64,000 bases of DNA from JAIEPM01 sp964546815 (lineage in GTDB: Bacteria; Cyanobacteriota; Vampirovibrionia; Obscuribacterales; Obscuribacteraceae), in the NCBI GenBank assembly GCA_964546815.1, contig CAZJLR010000020.1, positions 52,247-116,246 on the forward strand. The letters run 5' to 3'. The notes under the pieces are model-generated. The model was given only the letters and a program-made list of their open reading frames with translations, made no database searches and was not told where the DNA came from. Position numbers and translations under genes: made by a program. Of this stretch, positions 8,344 to 15,933 are shown one piece after another (position 1 is the first letter of the stretch; the number at the start of each line of letters is the position of its first letter).

Positions 8344-9300
8344 TCAAGCTGCAATTGGGCTTACCTGTGGGCCATACCTCTTTCTGCAAATTTTCCAGCT
8401 AATATAGAGGCTCAAAAAAATTAAAAGTGCCTGAAAGACCAATAGCAGCAGTGGCATCGTTCCCCACAGCCTTTGCATTAGACTGATTGACACTACTGCC
8501 GAATAAAGTATAAGTACTCTGGCTGTTTTCCATTTTTCCTTTGGCGAGATAAACAAGCCAAACACTATGAATGCAACCATGAATGGAATTTTGATAAACA
8601 CACTCAAGTATTCGCATAGATCGCCAAGATTCAAAAGTAATAAGCACCGAACTAAAAATGAATAAAAGGGCTCTGCGAATACATTTACCAGGTAGTTTCC
8701 GCACTCGGAGGCTAAGGTCGCAAGGGGCACAACAAGAAGGGTACGAACAAGATCAACCGAAGGCCAAGCAAATCGCATTGATTGAAAAGCACTAGTCGTG
8801 CCTGGCAACGAGCTTTGACGTAAACTAACAGCAAAAAAAATATTTAGTAGCACGACATATGTACAGACCAAAAGAGGAGTAAGCCACGGCACAGGGTTTG
8901 GGACGATAACCTCGCACATACCAGGACAGACGGCGGGCCTGTATGGAGCATACGTCAGGAGCTCTTCAAAATGAGTTATGTAATAGTAGGTTCCTAATAT
9001 GAATGCGGCAGAAATCCTTTCTTTGGGCTCGATAAAATAGCCCAAAAGTATAAAAGTTTGCAGGGGAACACCACTGGTTAACGGCGACAAGAAGGTAAGG
9101 TTAGCAGAATTCCACGGAATAAACCGGAGCCAAAAGGAAATCTCTTTGGAAACGGAAAACGCAAGATCTCCCACAAAATAGGAAGCGAAAGGAATTAGAA
9201 GCAATCGGCGATAATCCATATCGTTCAACCAGGACAGATCGATTCGATTGAATTTGGGATGCTTCAGCGGAGTTGTTTCCATAAATGAGGAGCCCACCAT
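8344..9300 (-). CDS. Polytopic membrane protein, unrecognised
   Basis: A 318-residue protein with about seven or eight hydrophobic segments spread over its length and short charged loops. Two halves look related in layout: each has an FxxxP/FVGDLAF-type or LASECGNYLV-type helix near the start and a segment ending in IEPKE or ISPKE-like residues (FIEPKERISAAFILG and FISPKEKWKTARVLIL), suggesting an internal duplication. No transporter or enzyme motif is recognised. The ATG at 9300 lacks a clear ribosome-binding site; a second ATG at 9282 is possible. It is convergent with the ArsR-type gene and 166 bp downstream of the MATE gene on the same strand, with a terminator between them. Confidence 0.7.
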   Translation of the reverse strand: MVGSSFMETTPLKHPKFNRIDLSWLNDMDYRRLLLIPFASYFVGDLAFSVSKEISFWLRFIPWNSANLTFLSPLTSGVPLQTFILLGYFIEPKERISAAFILGTYYYITHFEELLTYAPYRPAVCPGMCEVIVPNPVPWLTPLLVCTYVVLLNIFFAVSLRQSSLPGTTSAFQSMRFAWPSVDLVRTLLVVPLATLASECGNYLVNVFAEPFYSFLVRCLLLLNLGDLCEYLSVFIKIPFMVAFIVFGLFISPKEKWKTARVLILYSAVVSISLMQRLWGTMPLLLLVFQALLIFLSLYISWKICRKRYGPQVSPIAA

Positions 9301-9377
9301 GCGCTTCGAACTCAGAAATTACAACTCAGCGTTTATCAAAAAAAGCTAGTTAGTAAGATTATTCCACGGCAGTGACG

Positions 9378-9405
9378 AAAAAATCGAAGCAGGCTAGAAG
9401 CCTGC
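9378..9405 (-). terminator. Rho-independent terminator after the MATE gene
   Basis: GCAGGC-TAGAA-GCCTGC (9389-9405) is a 6-bp stem with 5-nt loop. On the minus strand it is followed by TTCGATTTTTT, placing a T-run just after the hairpin, about 60 nt past the MATE stop codon. The stem sequence may also belong to a dispersed palindromic repeat. Confidence 0.6.
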
Positions 9406-9466
9406 GCCCCCAGGGCTATCGCTTTTTAAGATAGGGTTTTGTCGGTGTCACGTGAGAGAGGGCGGG

Positions 9467-10897
9467 TTATACTCGGATTTTTAGCCATTTGCCGGATTGG
9501 TAGCGGACGCTGCAGAGGATGGAACATACGAGTACTGAGGTGACCATTGAGTACCAGACTCCGGAGGGACCGAATCCTAATCCTAGCGCCAGAAGAGCGC
9601 CGATTGGTAAGCGGATAATGTAGTTGCAGAAAAGAGAAATCCACATTGGCACTTTGGTATCACCGGCGCCTTGCATTGCACCCATTAGTACCATAGCGAC
9701 GGCAAGAAATGGTTCTGCGAACGCGTTGATGCGCATATACTCCGTACAAAAGACTCTTGTCACAGGGTCGGGAGTCATCACATCAGCGATTTCTTTAGCA
9801 CCCAAAAACATGCAAGCACCGGCTATGAGCATCATGATCACGCCGATCAATGTGACATTCCATCCAGCTTTAATGGCTCTGTCTTCTTTTTTTGCACCAA
9901 GATTTTGCCCAACAATGGAAGAAACTGCAAGACTCAATGCGACTAAAGGCATAAACAATAGGGCTTCGACTCTAATGCCAATAGACCATGACGCAAGAGC
10001 TGCGGTGCTTTCTTTTACTCTTGCAAGAATGAAGAACATGGCAAACACACTTCCAGCCCAGCCAAGTCGCTGAACAGCAGATGGCAAGCCAACTTTGAGG
10101 ATGCGTTTTTGCCAGCCAAAATCGAATTTGTTTAGACGGTACAAACTTTCTTTGAGGGGAGATCGGTACAGCATGAAGATCGATAAGAAAGCTGCCACCA
10201 TAGCTGCCACCACGGCAGAATATGCAATACCTTTGATTCCCAATCCTGGGACAGGCCAATTTTTGTACACAGTCAAATAGTCGCCAATGACGTTTATAGT
10301 AACGTCGGTGAGAACGATTAGCAAAGGTGTTTTGGTATCACCAATAGCTCTAAAGGCAGCACCAGTTATACACAAAATGCTAAAGGGAATCATGTACATG
10401 CCGTAAATCGACAGGTAGTAAAAGCCTTGCTCCAGCACATCCGGCGCAGACGTGCAAAGAGGCAAAATGAATTTGGCGCAGCTAAGAGCCGCTATTGCAA
10501 GGAATATACCGCTGGTACCGGAAAGGACCAGCGATTGCGCAGTACCTGTTAAGGTTCCTTCTGAGTTACCTTCTCCAAATTCACGAGATACGATGGCAGT
10601 GGTGCCGACGCTAATGGAGAAGATGAAAACCATAAAGAGGAAAATTATGTGTTCCGACAAGCCGACTGCAGCTTGCGCAGAAGCACCAAGCTGACCCGAC
10701 ACTTTAACGTCTACGGCACCAACAACTGAGGTAGCGACTGTGCTGACTATGAGCGGCCAGGACATAAGCCAAATTGCTTTCCATAATCCACCGTGCACTA
10801 GCGGGGCATCAAGCAATTCATCAGACAAAGCATTGCGAGTAGCAGCCGGCTTTTGCACGACTGGAGCCTCTTCTTGTTTTTCGACGTCTGGTTCCAT
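9467..10897 (-). CDS. MATE-family efflux transporter
   Basis: A 476-residue integral membrane protein with twelve predicted hydrophobic helices in the pseudo-symmetrical arrangement of MATE (NorM/DinF) exporters. Helix 1 contains IWLMSWPLIVS, and the family-like segments GAAFRAIGDTKTP (first half) and MGAMQGAGDTKVP (second half) are equivalent loops of the two six-helix bundles. MATE proteins export cationic drugs or metabolites using sodium or proton gradients. The N-terminus is a 40-residue polar extension. The substrate is not deducible. The upstream region holds a palindromic repeat element at 10967-11062, so the gene is probably transcribed separately from the PLP enzyme behind it. Confidence 0.92.
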   Translation of the reverse strand: MEPDVEKQEEAPVVQKPAATRNALSDELLDAPLVHGGLWKAIWLMSWPLIVSTVATSVVGAVDVKVSGQLGASAQAAVGLSEHIIFLFMVFIFSISVGTTAIVSREFGEGNSEGTLTGTAQSLVLSGTSGIFLAIAALSCAKFILPLCTSAPDVLEQGFYYLSIYGMYMIPFSILCITGAAFRAIGDTKTPLLIVLTDVTINVIGDYLTVYKNWPVPGLGIKGIAYSAVVAAMVAAFLSIFMLYRSPLKESLYRLNKFDFGWQKRILKVGLPSAVQRLGWAGSVFAMFFILARVKESTAALASWSIGIRVEALLFMPLVALSLAVSSIVGQNLGAKKEDRAIKAGWNVTLIGVIMMLIAGACMFLGAKEIADVMTPDPVTRVFCTEYMRINAFAEPFLAVAMVLMGAMQGAGDTKVPMWISLFCNYIIRLPIGALLALGLGFGPSGVWYSMVTSVLVCSILCSVRYQSGKWLKIRV

Positions 10898-10966
10898 CTG
10901 GGTCTATACTAGCAGGGTTTTTGGCGACGATGGCTGGCAAAGGGTTAATCTACGGCGTACGAAATT

Positions 10967-11062
10967 GTAGGGGCGACGCCATGCGTCGCCCTTGTTATCT
11001 GGATCGTATGGGTGTTTCGGGAGGGGATTTAAGGGACCGGCGACGCATGGCGTCGCCCCTAC
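10967..11062. repeat. 96-bp palindromic element with perfect 24-bp terminal inverted repeats
   Basis: The 24 nt at 10967-10990 (GTAGGGGCGACGCCATGCGT plus CGCC) are the exact reverse complement of 11039-11062. Each arm is itself nearly palindromic (GGGCGACGC-CAT-GCGTCGCC), so the element can form either two small hairpins or one long one. This is the structure of a REP/BIME pair or a very small MITE. The same 13-nt beginning, GTAGGGGCGACGC, reappears at 63988-64000 at the window edge, showing a dispersed family. The element's end supplies the TAG stop codon of the neighbouring PLP enzyme. Confidence 0.85.
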
Positions 11063-12219
11063 AGGAGATTTTGGAAGAGGGTGCTTAGTTTTTGGAGTTC
11101 GGATTCGGTGTGGCCGGATTGGATGGTCCAGCGTAAGCCGATTTCGGTGATGCCGGGGAAATAGCTTGCCATGGAGGGAATGTATATGTCTTGCTTTGGC
11201 AATGCTTCGAATATACGATCTACAATTTTCGAGTAAGGCATATAAAAAATGGGCGTCGAACTGGTGGCTCTAGCGAAACACTCGCCGTTGGGTTTCTTGG
11301 ATAGTTCCAGCAATTGATTGTTTAGCAGCTCTATGTTTTGCTTGAGCTTAAGAACGGTGTTCTCAGCATCTGATTCCAATAAATGCAATGATGCTCTTGT
11401 CGCAGCGCAAACAAGTGGTGGCAAAGAAGTGCTTCCCTTATAACAGGAAGAACTGCGTTTGAGATTTGAAATTATTTCTTGAGTTGCTAAAACAAATCCA
11501 CCATACGTCCCAATTGCCTTGCTGAAAGTGCCTGTCCTTATCAAATTGGTGGGAGACGGCAATAAAAAATGTTGCATGGCACCACGACCACTTTCGCCTA
11601 AGACGCCCATAGACTGAGCTTCGTCTAGAATCAAATAATCACTTGAAGTGATGCGTCTATACAGGTCATCAATCCTTTTTATTTTGCCCGTAAGAGCGTC
11701 TATTGGCTCAGCAAAAACAGCGACAGATCTTTTTGCCTCAAGACCAAGCCGTGCTCTCCAAGAATCAGTCGAATCAATTTCGTTAGATTCGTCAATCAGC
11801 ACAGGCTTGCTCGCCTGCTTTAACGCAGAGGCAATGCTCGAATGCGAACGGGCAGGCATAACCCATGCATCTATTTGATCATCGAGAGCTTCGACAAGCG
11901 CCTGATTTGCCATATATCCTGCAGGTAGAACCACAGCAGTTTCAGCCTGCGCAAAACGGGCCAACTCAGTTTCAAGTGAAAGGAGGATTTCGTTTTCGCC
12001 TGAAGTCAGACGCGATGCGCCAGAGCTAAAGCCATAATTCTCAAAAGCGTTTTTTGAAGCATTAATCAACTCTTGCCGATGCGCCACACCTAAATAATTC
12101 GTCCCCCCAAAATAAAGGAACTCACGTCCTACACGTTTCACATATGTCGATTGATTGTTGTGAAGTGTCATCGATTTCGACTGCTCAAAAGATTCCGCAA
12201 AAAGCAAAACGGCAAGCAT
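11059..12219 (-). CDS. Alpha-oxoamine synthase-like PLP enzyme (AONS/KBL family)
   Basis: A 386-residue fold-type I PLP enzyme related to 8-amino-7-oxononanoate synthase and 2-amino-3-ketobutyrate CoA ligase. Family features: YLGVAHR near the N-terminus, YGFSSGASRLTSGEN, the PLP lysine in TGTFSKAIGTYGGF (K234), and DEAQSMGVLGESGRG. In the last motif the usual His after DEA/DDA is Gln (Q202), which in the family contacts the cofactor or substrate, so the reaction may differ. The protein could condense an acyl thioester with an amino acid, but the product is unknown. Start: ATG at 12219 lies in a small hairpin and lacks a ribosome-binding site; ATG at 12171 (MTLHNNQ) is an alternative. The stop is formed by the repeat element at 10967-11062. 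Confidence 0.85.
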   Translation of the reverse strand: MLAVLLFAESFEQSKSMTLHNNQSTYVKRVGREFLYFGGTNYLGVAHRQELINASKNAFENYGFSSGASRLTSGENEILLSLETELARFAQAETAVVLPAGYMANQALVEALDDQIDAWVMPARSHSSIASALKQASKPVLIDESNEIDSTDSWRARLGLEAKRSVAVFAEPIDALTGKIKRIDDLYRRITSSDYLILDEAQSMGVLGESGRGAMQHFLLPSPTNLIRTGTFSKAIGTYGGFVLATQEIISNLKRSSSCYKGSTSLPPLVCAATRASLHLLESDAENTVLKLKQNIELLNNQLLELSKKPNGECFARATSSTPIFYMPYSKIVDRIFEALPKQDIYIPSMASYFPGITEIGLRWTIQSGHTESELQKLSTLFQNLL

Positions 12220-12273
12220 TTCTGCTTGTCGTTTGCATTATAGATGTATTTCGCCGCCGCGCCAATTTTACGA

Positions 12274-13044
12274 CTAGGCTGTTGCCATGGTTGGATTCCA
12301 ATTCATGTTGATATTTGCGACTACAGATTCAGCAATTACCGGTGCAAACTGCTTCTTTGCACTTTGCCACTTTGCTTTGACCACACCGGCTTTGTAGATT
12401 TCCTGGTGGGTTGTAAATGCCATTCGGCTGGCAGCACTCGATTCGCAAATTGCTTGTTGCAATTTTTCTTGTTGAGCATCATCACTTGACACGATCCACA
12501 CCATGTCAGCCATGTTCTCAGCGATGGCATTTTCGGCAGCAATGCGAACATGATCTACCGGAATTCCGTAATTGTTGATGATTGCACAGCGATGCAATGA
12601 ACCGTTTCGCTTGAATGTAACGGTAGCAGGGATGGTGGCAAGCCCAGCGTTTGAGGTTACTGTGTTCCACGTGAAATCTGAGATTAGGCCAGCTTTCTGG
12701 TCAGTCAAAAATATCATCCGCAAGTTAGCGACTTCAAGCAAGTGACGCTGAATGTCAGTGTCAGCAAGGTCCATTTCAGAGTCGATGCCTGAAACCATTC
12801 CGCGTGCCATCGGTGACAACATATAGACCAAAGGCTTGGTCGGTGTCGTCCACCAGGGCAGCTTGCCCGCGTGTCGCTGACAGAGCAAATAATCAAGATA
12901 GAAAAGTTTGCGTAGCCTGTCGCGAATCAAGACTGGTTTTTCATCGCATGAAATGAACCAGGCAATATGCTTCTCGAGCAGCACATGATGTTCTTCAATG
13001 AACTTGAAGATCATCATGTCTCGTTCGCTTAATTGGATGGCCAT
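12274..13044 (-). CDS. Replication-relaxation (Replic_Relax)-like winged-helix protein
   Basis: A 256-residue protein whose first ~80 residues (LSERDMMIFKFIEEHHVLLE followed by a basic RLRKLFYLDYL helix) have the pattern of the winged-helix domain of the replication-relaxation family: a short initial helix, a linker that reads out DNA or relaxase partners, and then an alpha/beta half without a catalytic motif. That family is known mainly from plasmids and integrative elements. Here it follows a secreted protein and a repeat-rich membrane protein, 54 bp upstream of the PLP enzyme. Start ATG has GAGGA 7 nt upstream. Assignment is by pattern and moderate; a chromosomal regulator with a similar fold is the alternative. 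Confidence 0.6.
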   Translation of the reverse strand: MAIQLSERDMMIFKFIEEHHVLLEKHIAWFISCDEKPVLIRDRLRKLFYLDYLLCQRHAGKLPWWTTPTKPLVYMLSPMARGMVSGIDSEMDLADTDIQRHLLEVANLRMIFLTDQKAGLISDFTWNTVTSNAGLATIPATVTFKRNGSLHRCAIINNYGIPVDHVRIAAENAIAENMADMVWIVSSDDAQQEKLQQAICESSAASRMAFTTHQEIYKAGVVKAKWQSAKKQFAPVIAESVVANINMNWNPTMATA

Positions 13045-13080
13045 AGTGTGTCCTCAAAAAATAAAGTAGAGCAGGAAAGG

Positions 13081-13150
13081 TGAATGAAATAGAAGAGAGA
13101 GAAAAAGAAAGGAGAGAGAGAAAGGAGAAGAACAAAGAACGAAATCAAAT
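13081..13150. repeat. Polypurine tract in intergenic region
   Basis: About 70 bp are almost entirely A/G on the plus strand (runs of GAGAGA, AAAGGAGAGA), between two minus-strand genes. In the minus-strand transcript this is a CU-rich stretch between the stop at 13155 and the start at 13044. It encodes nothing convincing. Confidence 0.75.
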
Positions 13151-13154
13151 AAAC

Positions 13155-13862
13155 TTAGTGGTGTCCAGCATACTGGTACAAAGCATCATCACGTTTTGGT
13201 GGTTGCAGATGGTACTGCCGACGAATATCAGTATCCATTTCAGCGAGCTTCTCATAGTTTGTTTTGAGTCGCTCAGAGCGGTCATTCAAATCTTGAATCA
13301 TCGAATTCAGCTCTTCTTTAGTCCGCGCGGGCGGACGAGGACGAACCATATCTTCATAAACAAGAGATGCATCCAGATACCAATCAACAGTCATGTCACG
13401 GAAAGCTTTTGTCTCAGGCATTGTCGGCGTAGCCGGCATTGATTTGAGTTTTTGAGCCAAAATTTTGTAATTACGTCCAACTTTGGAAATTGTGGTGCAG
13501 AACTGCATAACACGTTCTGATTCTTGATTGAAAGGTTTGTTGATGATGTACGCATCAGCCTTGGTCGGCATGTAAGCGTCTACATATTCATCAAATGCAT
13601 TCATCCATTCTTCAGGGCTGCTTGCCGAACTAACTGTCGGATGCGGTGAGTTTGGAGCCGGTGGTGGAAGGTTGACGCGCACTGTACTGGTGGCATGCCC
13701 ACGCATCGGCGCTTGCGAAGAAGGAGAAGGAGTGCTGCGACCGAAATAATCAGCCCTGGGAGCATCAGGCGATGTAGCGCCAACCGGTGCAATTGCTGCG
13801 AGTACGTTAACCGCCAGGGTCACGCTCGTTGCCAGTATTTTTGCTCTCAGTTCGTTTGCCAT
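13155..13862 (-). CDS. Secreted helical protein, unrecognised
   Basis: A 235-residue protein with an N-terminal signal peptide (basic start, hydrophobic LATSVTLAVNVLAAIA, cleavage probably after VGA). A Pro/Ser-rich linker (about residues 30-80) is followed by a helical C-terminal domain rich in charged residues (for example SMIQDLNDRSERLKTNYEKL). One Cys (in MQFCTTIS). No known family recognised. It is 146 bp downstream of the repeat/membrane-hairpin protein and 110 bp upstream of the replication-relaxation-like gene, all on the same strand, so it may belong to the same transcription unit and act in the periplasm or at the surface. No good ribosome-binding site precedes the ATG. Confidence 0.7.
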   Translation of the reverse strand: MANELRAKILATSVTLAVNVLAAIAPVGATSPDAPRADYFGRSTPSPSSQAPMRGHATSTVRVNLPPPAPNSPHPTVSSASSPEEWMNAFDEYVDAYMPTKADAYIINKPFNQESERVMQFCTTISKVGRNYKILAQKLKSMPATPTMPETKAFRDMTVDWYLDASLVYEDMVRPRPPARTKEELNSMIQDLNDRSERLKTNYEKLAEMDTDIRRQYHLQPPKRDDALYQYAGHH

Positions 13863-14008
13863 GTGCTTAATGTGTGCTCTCAGTTGCTTGGGATTAAAGA
13901 GGCATTCTGTGCCCGCTCTAATATTGAATTATTTCGTCGCCGTTGGGGAGGGTGAAAACCGTGTCCCTATGTTCCTTTTCATGGTGGAATTACTGCATTT
14001 TCCTCAAA

Positions 14009-15928
14009 TTAATAGTGATTTGGGTTGTAAACATTGGAATCTGGCGGTTCCGGCACGATATTTGCTGCTGGAATATCGTAGCTGCCAACTCTGTCAGGAC
14101 CGATTGGATGCCCGGTGTAAGGTCCGACTGGACGGTAGTTGTTAGGACCTTGCGATAGACGTGGTGTGTTTGGCATCGTGTCGCGATAGTGCATCGGTGC
14201 ATCAGCGATGCGCGGATTGTTAGAGTTAGTGTCGCGGAAGCGATTTGGACCCTGCTTGTCGTGCGGATCTTGTTGATTGGCACCAGCAGTTGGAGCCATC
14301 TGAGTCACGCCTGGGTCTTCCGGTGGCGCGAATGCTTGCGGCAGATTAACTGGTCCGTTTTGATTTCTTGGCTGCGCCATGCCCCGGGTGTTAGCCCAGA
14401 CGCCGGTTGTGTTGGCATGGAATGTATTCATCTGGACGATTTTCCAGATTGTGTAACCGGCAAGCAGCAAGAGCAAACCGGCGATTGCGCCGTAAACTCT
14501 GGGGACGCCGTTGCGGTTGCCCATTACTACAGATATTGATGCCATGCCTACCCAGATTGTCGCGGCGACTACACCGAGAATAACCAGGTAACGGCAGAAT
14601 GTGCGAACTGTCGGCAATGGACCTTGGAAATCAAAATTGTTGCCTTCAGGTGTTTTTGGAAACATCTGGTCTTGTGTTCCCTGCGCACCAGGAGCTGGTC
14701 CGCCTTCATTTTCTAGACCTTGCGCACCCTGTCTGGTGCCGCCTTCGATTGAAATTTTGCTGCCGCCATTTCCCATACCGGCTTCGGTAGTTCTGCTGCC
14801 GCCATTTCCCATACCGCCATCGCCAACTTTGGTGCCGCCATTGCCTGCGCCATTGTCGTATGACCTGCTACCGCCGCCGCGAGTTTTACCGGAATACAGC
14901 TGTGTGCCGCCGTTTCCCTGTCCTTGCTCATACATACGTTGACCGCTGTTGCCGCCACCGTTGTCCATGCGACGTGTGCCACCATTTCCGGCACCATTGT
15001 CGAAACTTTGTGTTCCGGCAAGTCCGCTGCCGTATTCATAAGTTCTCTGTCCGTTGTTTCCGGAACCGCTCTGGTATGTACCCTGTCCGGCAATTCCCTG
15101 ACCGTAGTCATAACTGCGCTGACCGTTGTTGCCATAGCTGCCGGCATAAGTTTGCGAGCCGCCTAAACCGTGGCCGCTTTCATATGTTTGTTGACCAAAA
15201 TTGCCCATACCACTCTGGTATGTGCCTTGACCCATAATTCCTTGACCATAATCGTAACTGCGGTTGCCATAGTTGCCCATGCCGCTTTCATAGGTCGGTA
15301 TGCCGTTTTGCTCACCGCCAAACTCGTACTTTTTTTGGCCGTAATTACCTGCGCCACTTTGATAAATTGTAGAGCCGTACATTCCCTGGCCATTGTCATA
15401 ACGGCGTTGTCCGTACAATTCGCGACCAGACTCGTAAATTGTTTGACCTGCGTTTTCAGAACCAGATTCGTAAGTATTTTTGCCCCAGCGCTGCCCCTGG
15501 CCGTAATCGTACATGCCTTGTTGCTGATTGCCATATTTTGTCTGATAGCGACCGGCTTGAGGCACGTAGCCATAAGGGAGCTTGCCGCCCTGACTTCCGG
15601 TGGTGTGAAAAATGCTGCCATGGCTTGAATCAACATAGCCAGATGTAACCGGTGAAGATGCGCCGCGATCGCCAGGAATCAGCCTGGGAGCGCAGCTGCC
15701 GCTGCCGATTGCAGGTGGTTGTGACCCTGAAACGACATGACCAGGAGCGCCGTTTGGGGCTCCTGGTACCAGTGGATTTCTCAGTGTATCTGTCTGTCGA
15801 GGACCGCCCAGACATTCGGCATAATCAGCGAAGGCTGCAGGCATTAGCATCGAAAGCGCACCCGCAGTTAGCAGCATTAAGCTAGTTCGCTTAGCTGCTT
15901 TTTCTGTTTTGGCCGATTGCTTGTACAT
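14009..15928 (-). CDS. Secreted 12-residue-repeat protein with two-helix membrane hairpin
   Basis: A 639-residue protein. It begins with a signal peptide (MYKQSAKTEKAAKRTSLMLL then a hydrophobic stretch, cleavage near AFA). Residues 153-392 consist of twenty uninterrupted 12-residue repeats with consensus Y-[ED]-x-G-x-G-N-x-G-x-x-[TS], an aromatic start and Gly at fixed places, which suggests a beta-solenoid or fibre. Residues about 440-500 form two hydrophobic helices joined by a short polar loop (MGNRNGVPRVYG), reminiscent of VirB2/TrbC pilin-type hairpins. The remaining ~130 residues are Pro/Asn-rich. The gene starts 5 bp after the rpoB stop, with AAGGA inside the rpoB end, so it is co-translated with it. 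Function unknown; a surface fibre or secretion component is inference. Confidence 0.8.
   Translation of the reverse strand: MYKQSAKTEKAAKRTSLMLLTAGALSMLMPAAFADYAECLGGPRQTDTLRNPLVPGAPNGAPGHVVSGSQPPAIGSGSCAPRLIPGDRGASSPVTSGYVDSSHGSIFHTTGSQGGKLPYGYVPQAGRYQTKYGNQQQGMYDYGQGQRWGKNTYESGSENAGQTIYESGRELYGQRRYDNGQGMYGSTIYQSGAGNYGQKKYEFGGEQNGIPTYESGMGNYGNRSYDYGQGIMGQGTYQSGMGNFGQQTYESGHGLGGSQTYAGSYGNNGQRSYDYGQGIAGQGTYQSGSGNNGQRTYEYGSGLAGTQSFDNGAGNGGTRRMDNGGGNSGQRMYEQGQGNGGTQLYSGKTRGGGSRSYDNGAGNGGTKVGDGGMGNGGSRTTEAGMGNGGSKISIEGGTRQGAQGLENEGGPAPGAQGTQDQMFPKTPEGNNFDFQGPLPTVRTFCRYLVILGVVAATIWVGMASISVVMGNRNGVPRVYGAIAGLLLLLAGYTIWKIVQMNTFHANTTGVWANTRGMAQPRNQNGPVNLPQAFAPPEDPGVTQMAPTAGANQQDPHDKQGPNRFRDTNSNNPRIADAPMHYRDTMPNTPRLSQGPNNYRPVGPYTGHPIGPDRVGSYDIPAANIVPEPPDSNVYNPNHY
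14753..15472 (-). repeat. Twenty tandem 36-bp coding repeats
   Basis: Twenty in-frame 36-bp units encode 12-residue repeats (residues 153-392 of the protein). Units 7-8 and 11-12 (YDYGQGIMGQGT/YQSGMGNFGQQT and YDYGQGIAGQGT/YQSGSGNNGQRT) are more alike than neighbours are, indicating that a larger 48-residue block duplicated. Later units (14-20) lose the aromatic residue and become GNGG-rich. Confidence 0.9.
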
Positions 15929-15933
15929 TGTCC

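Noticed and set aside
14713..15636. Long ORFs opposite or out of frame within the 36-bp repeat array
   Set aside because: They arise from the regular repeat; the translated repeat in the annotated frame is the coherent one.
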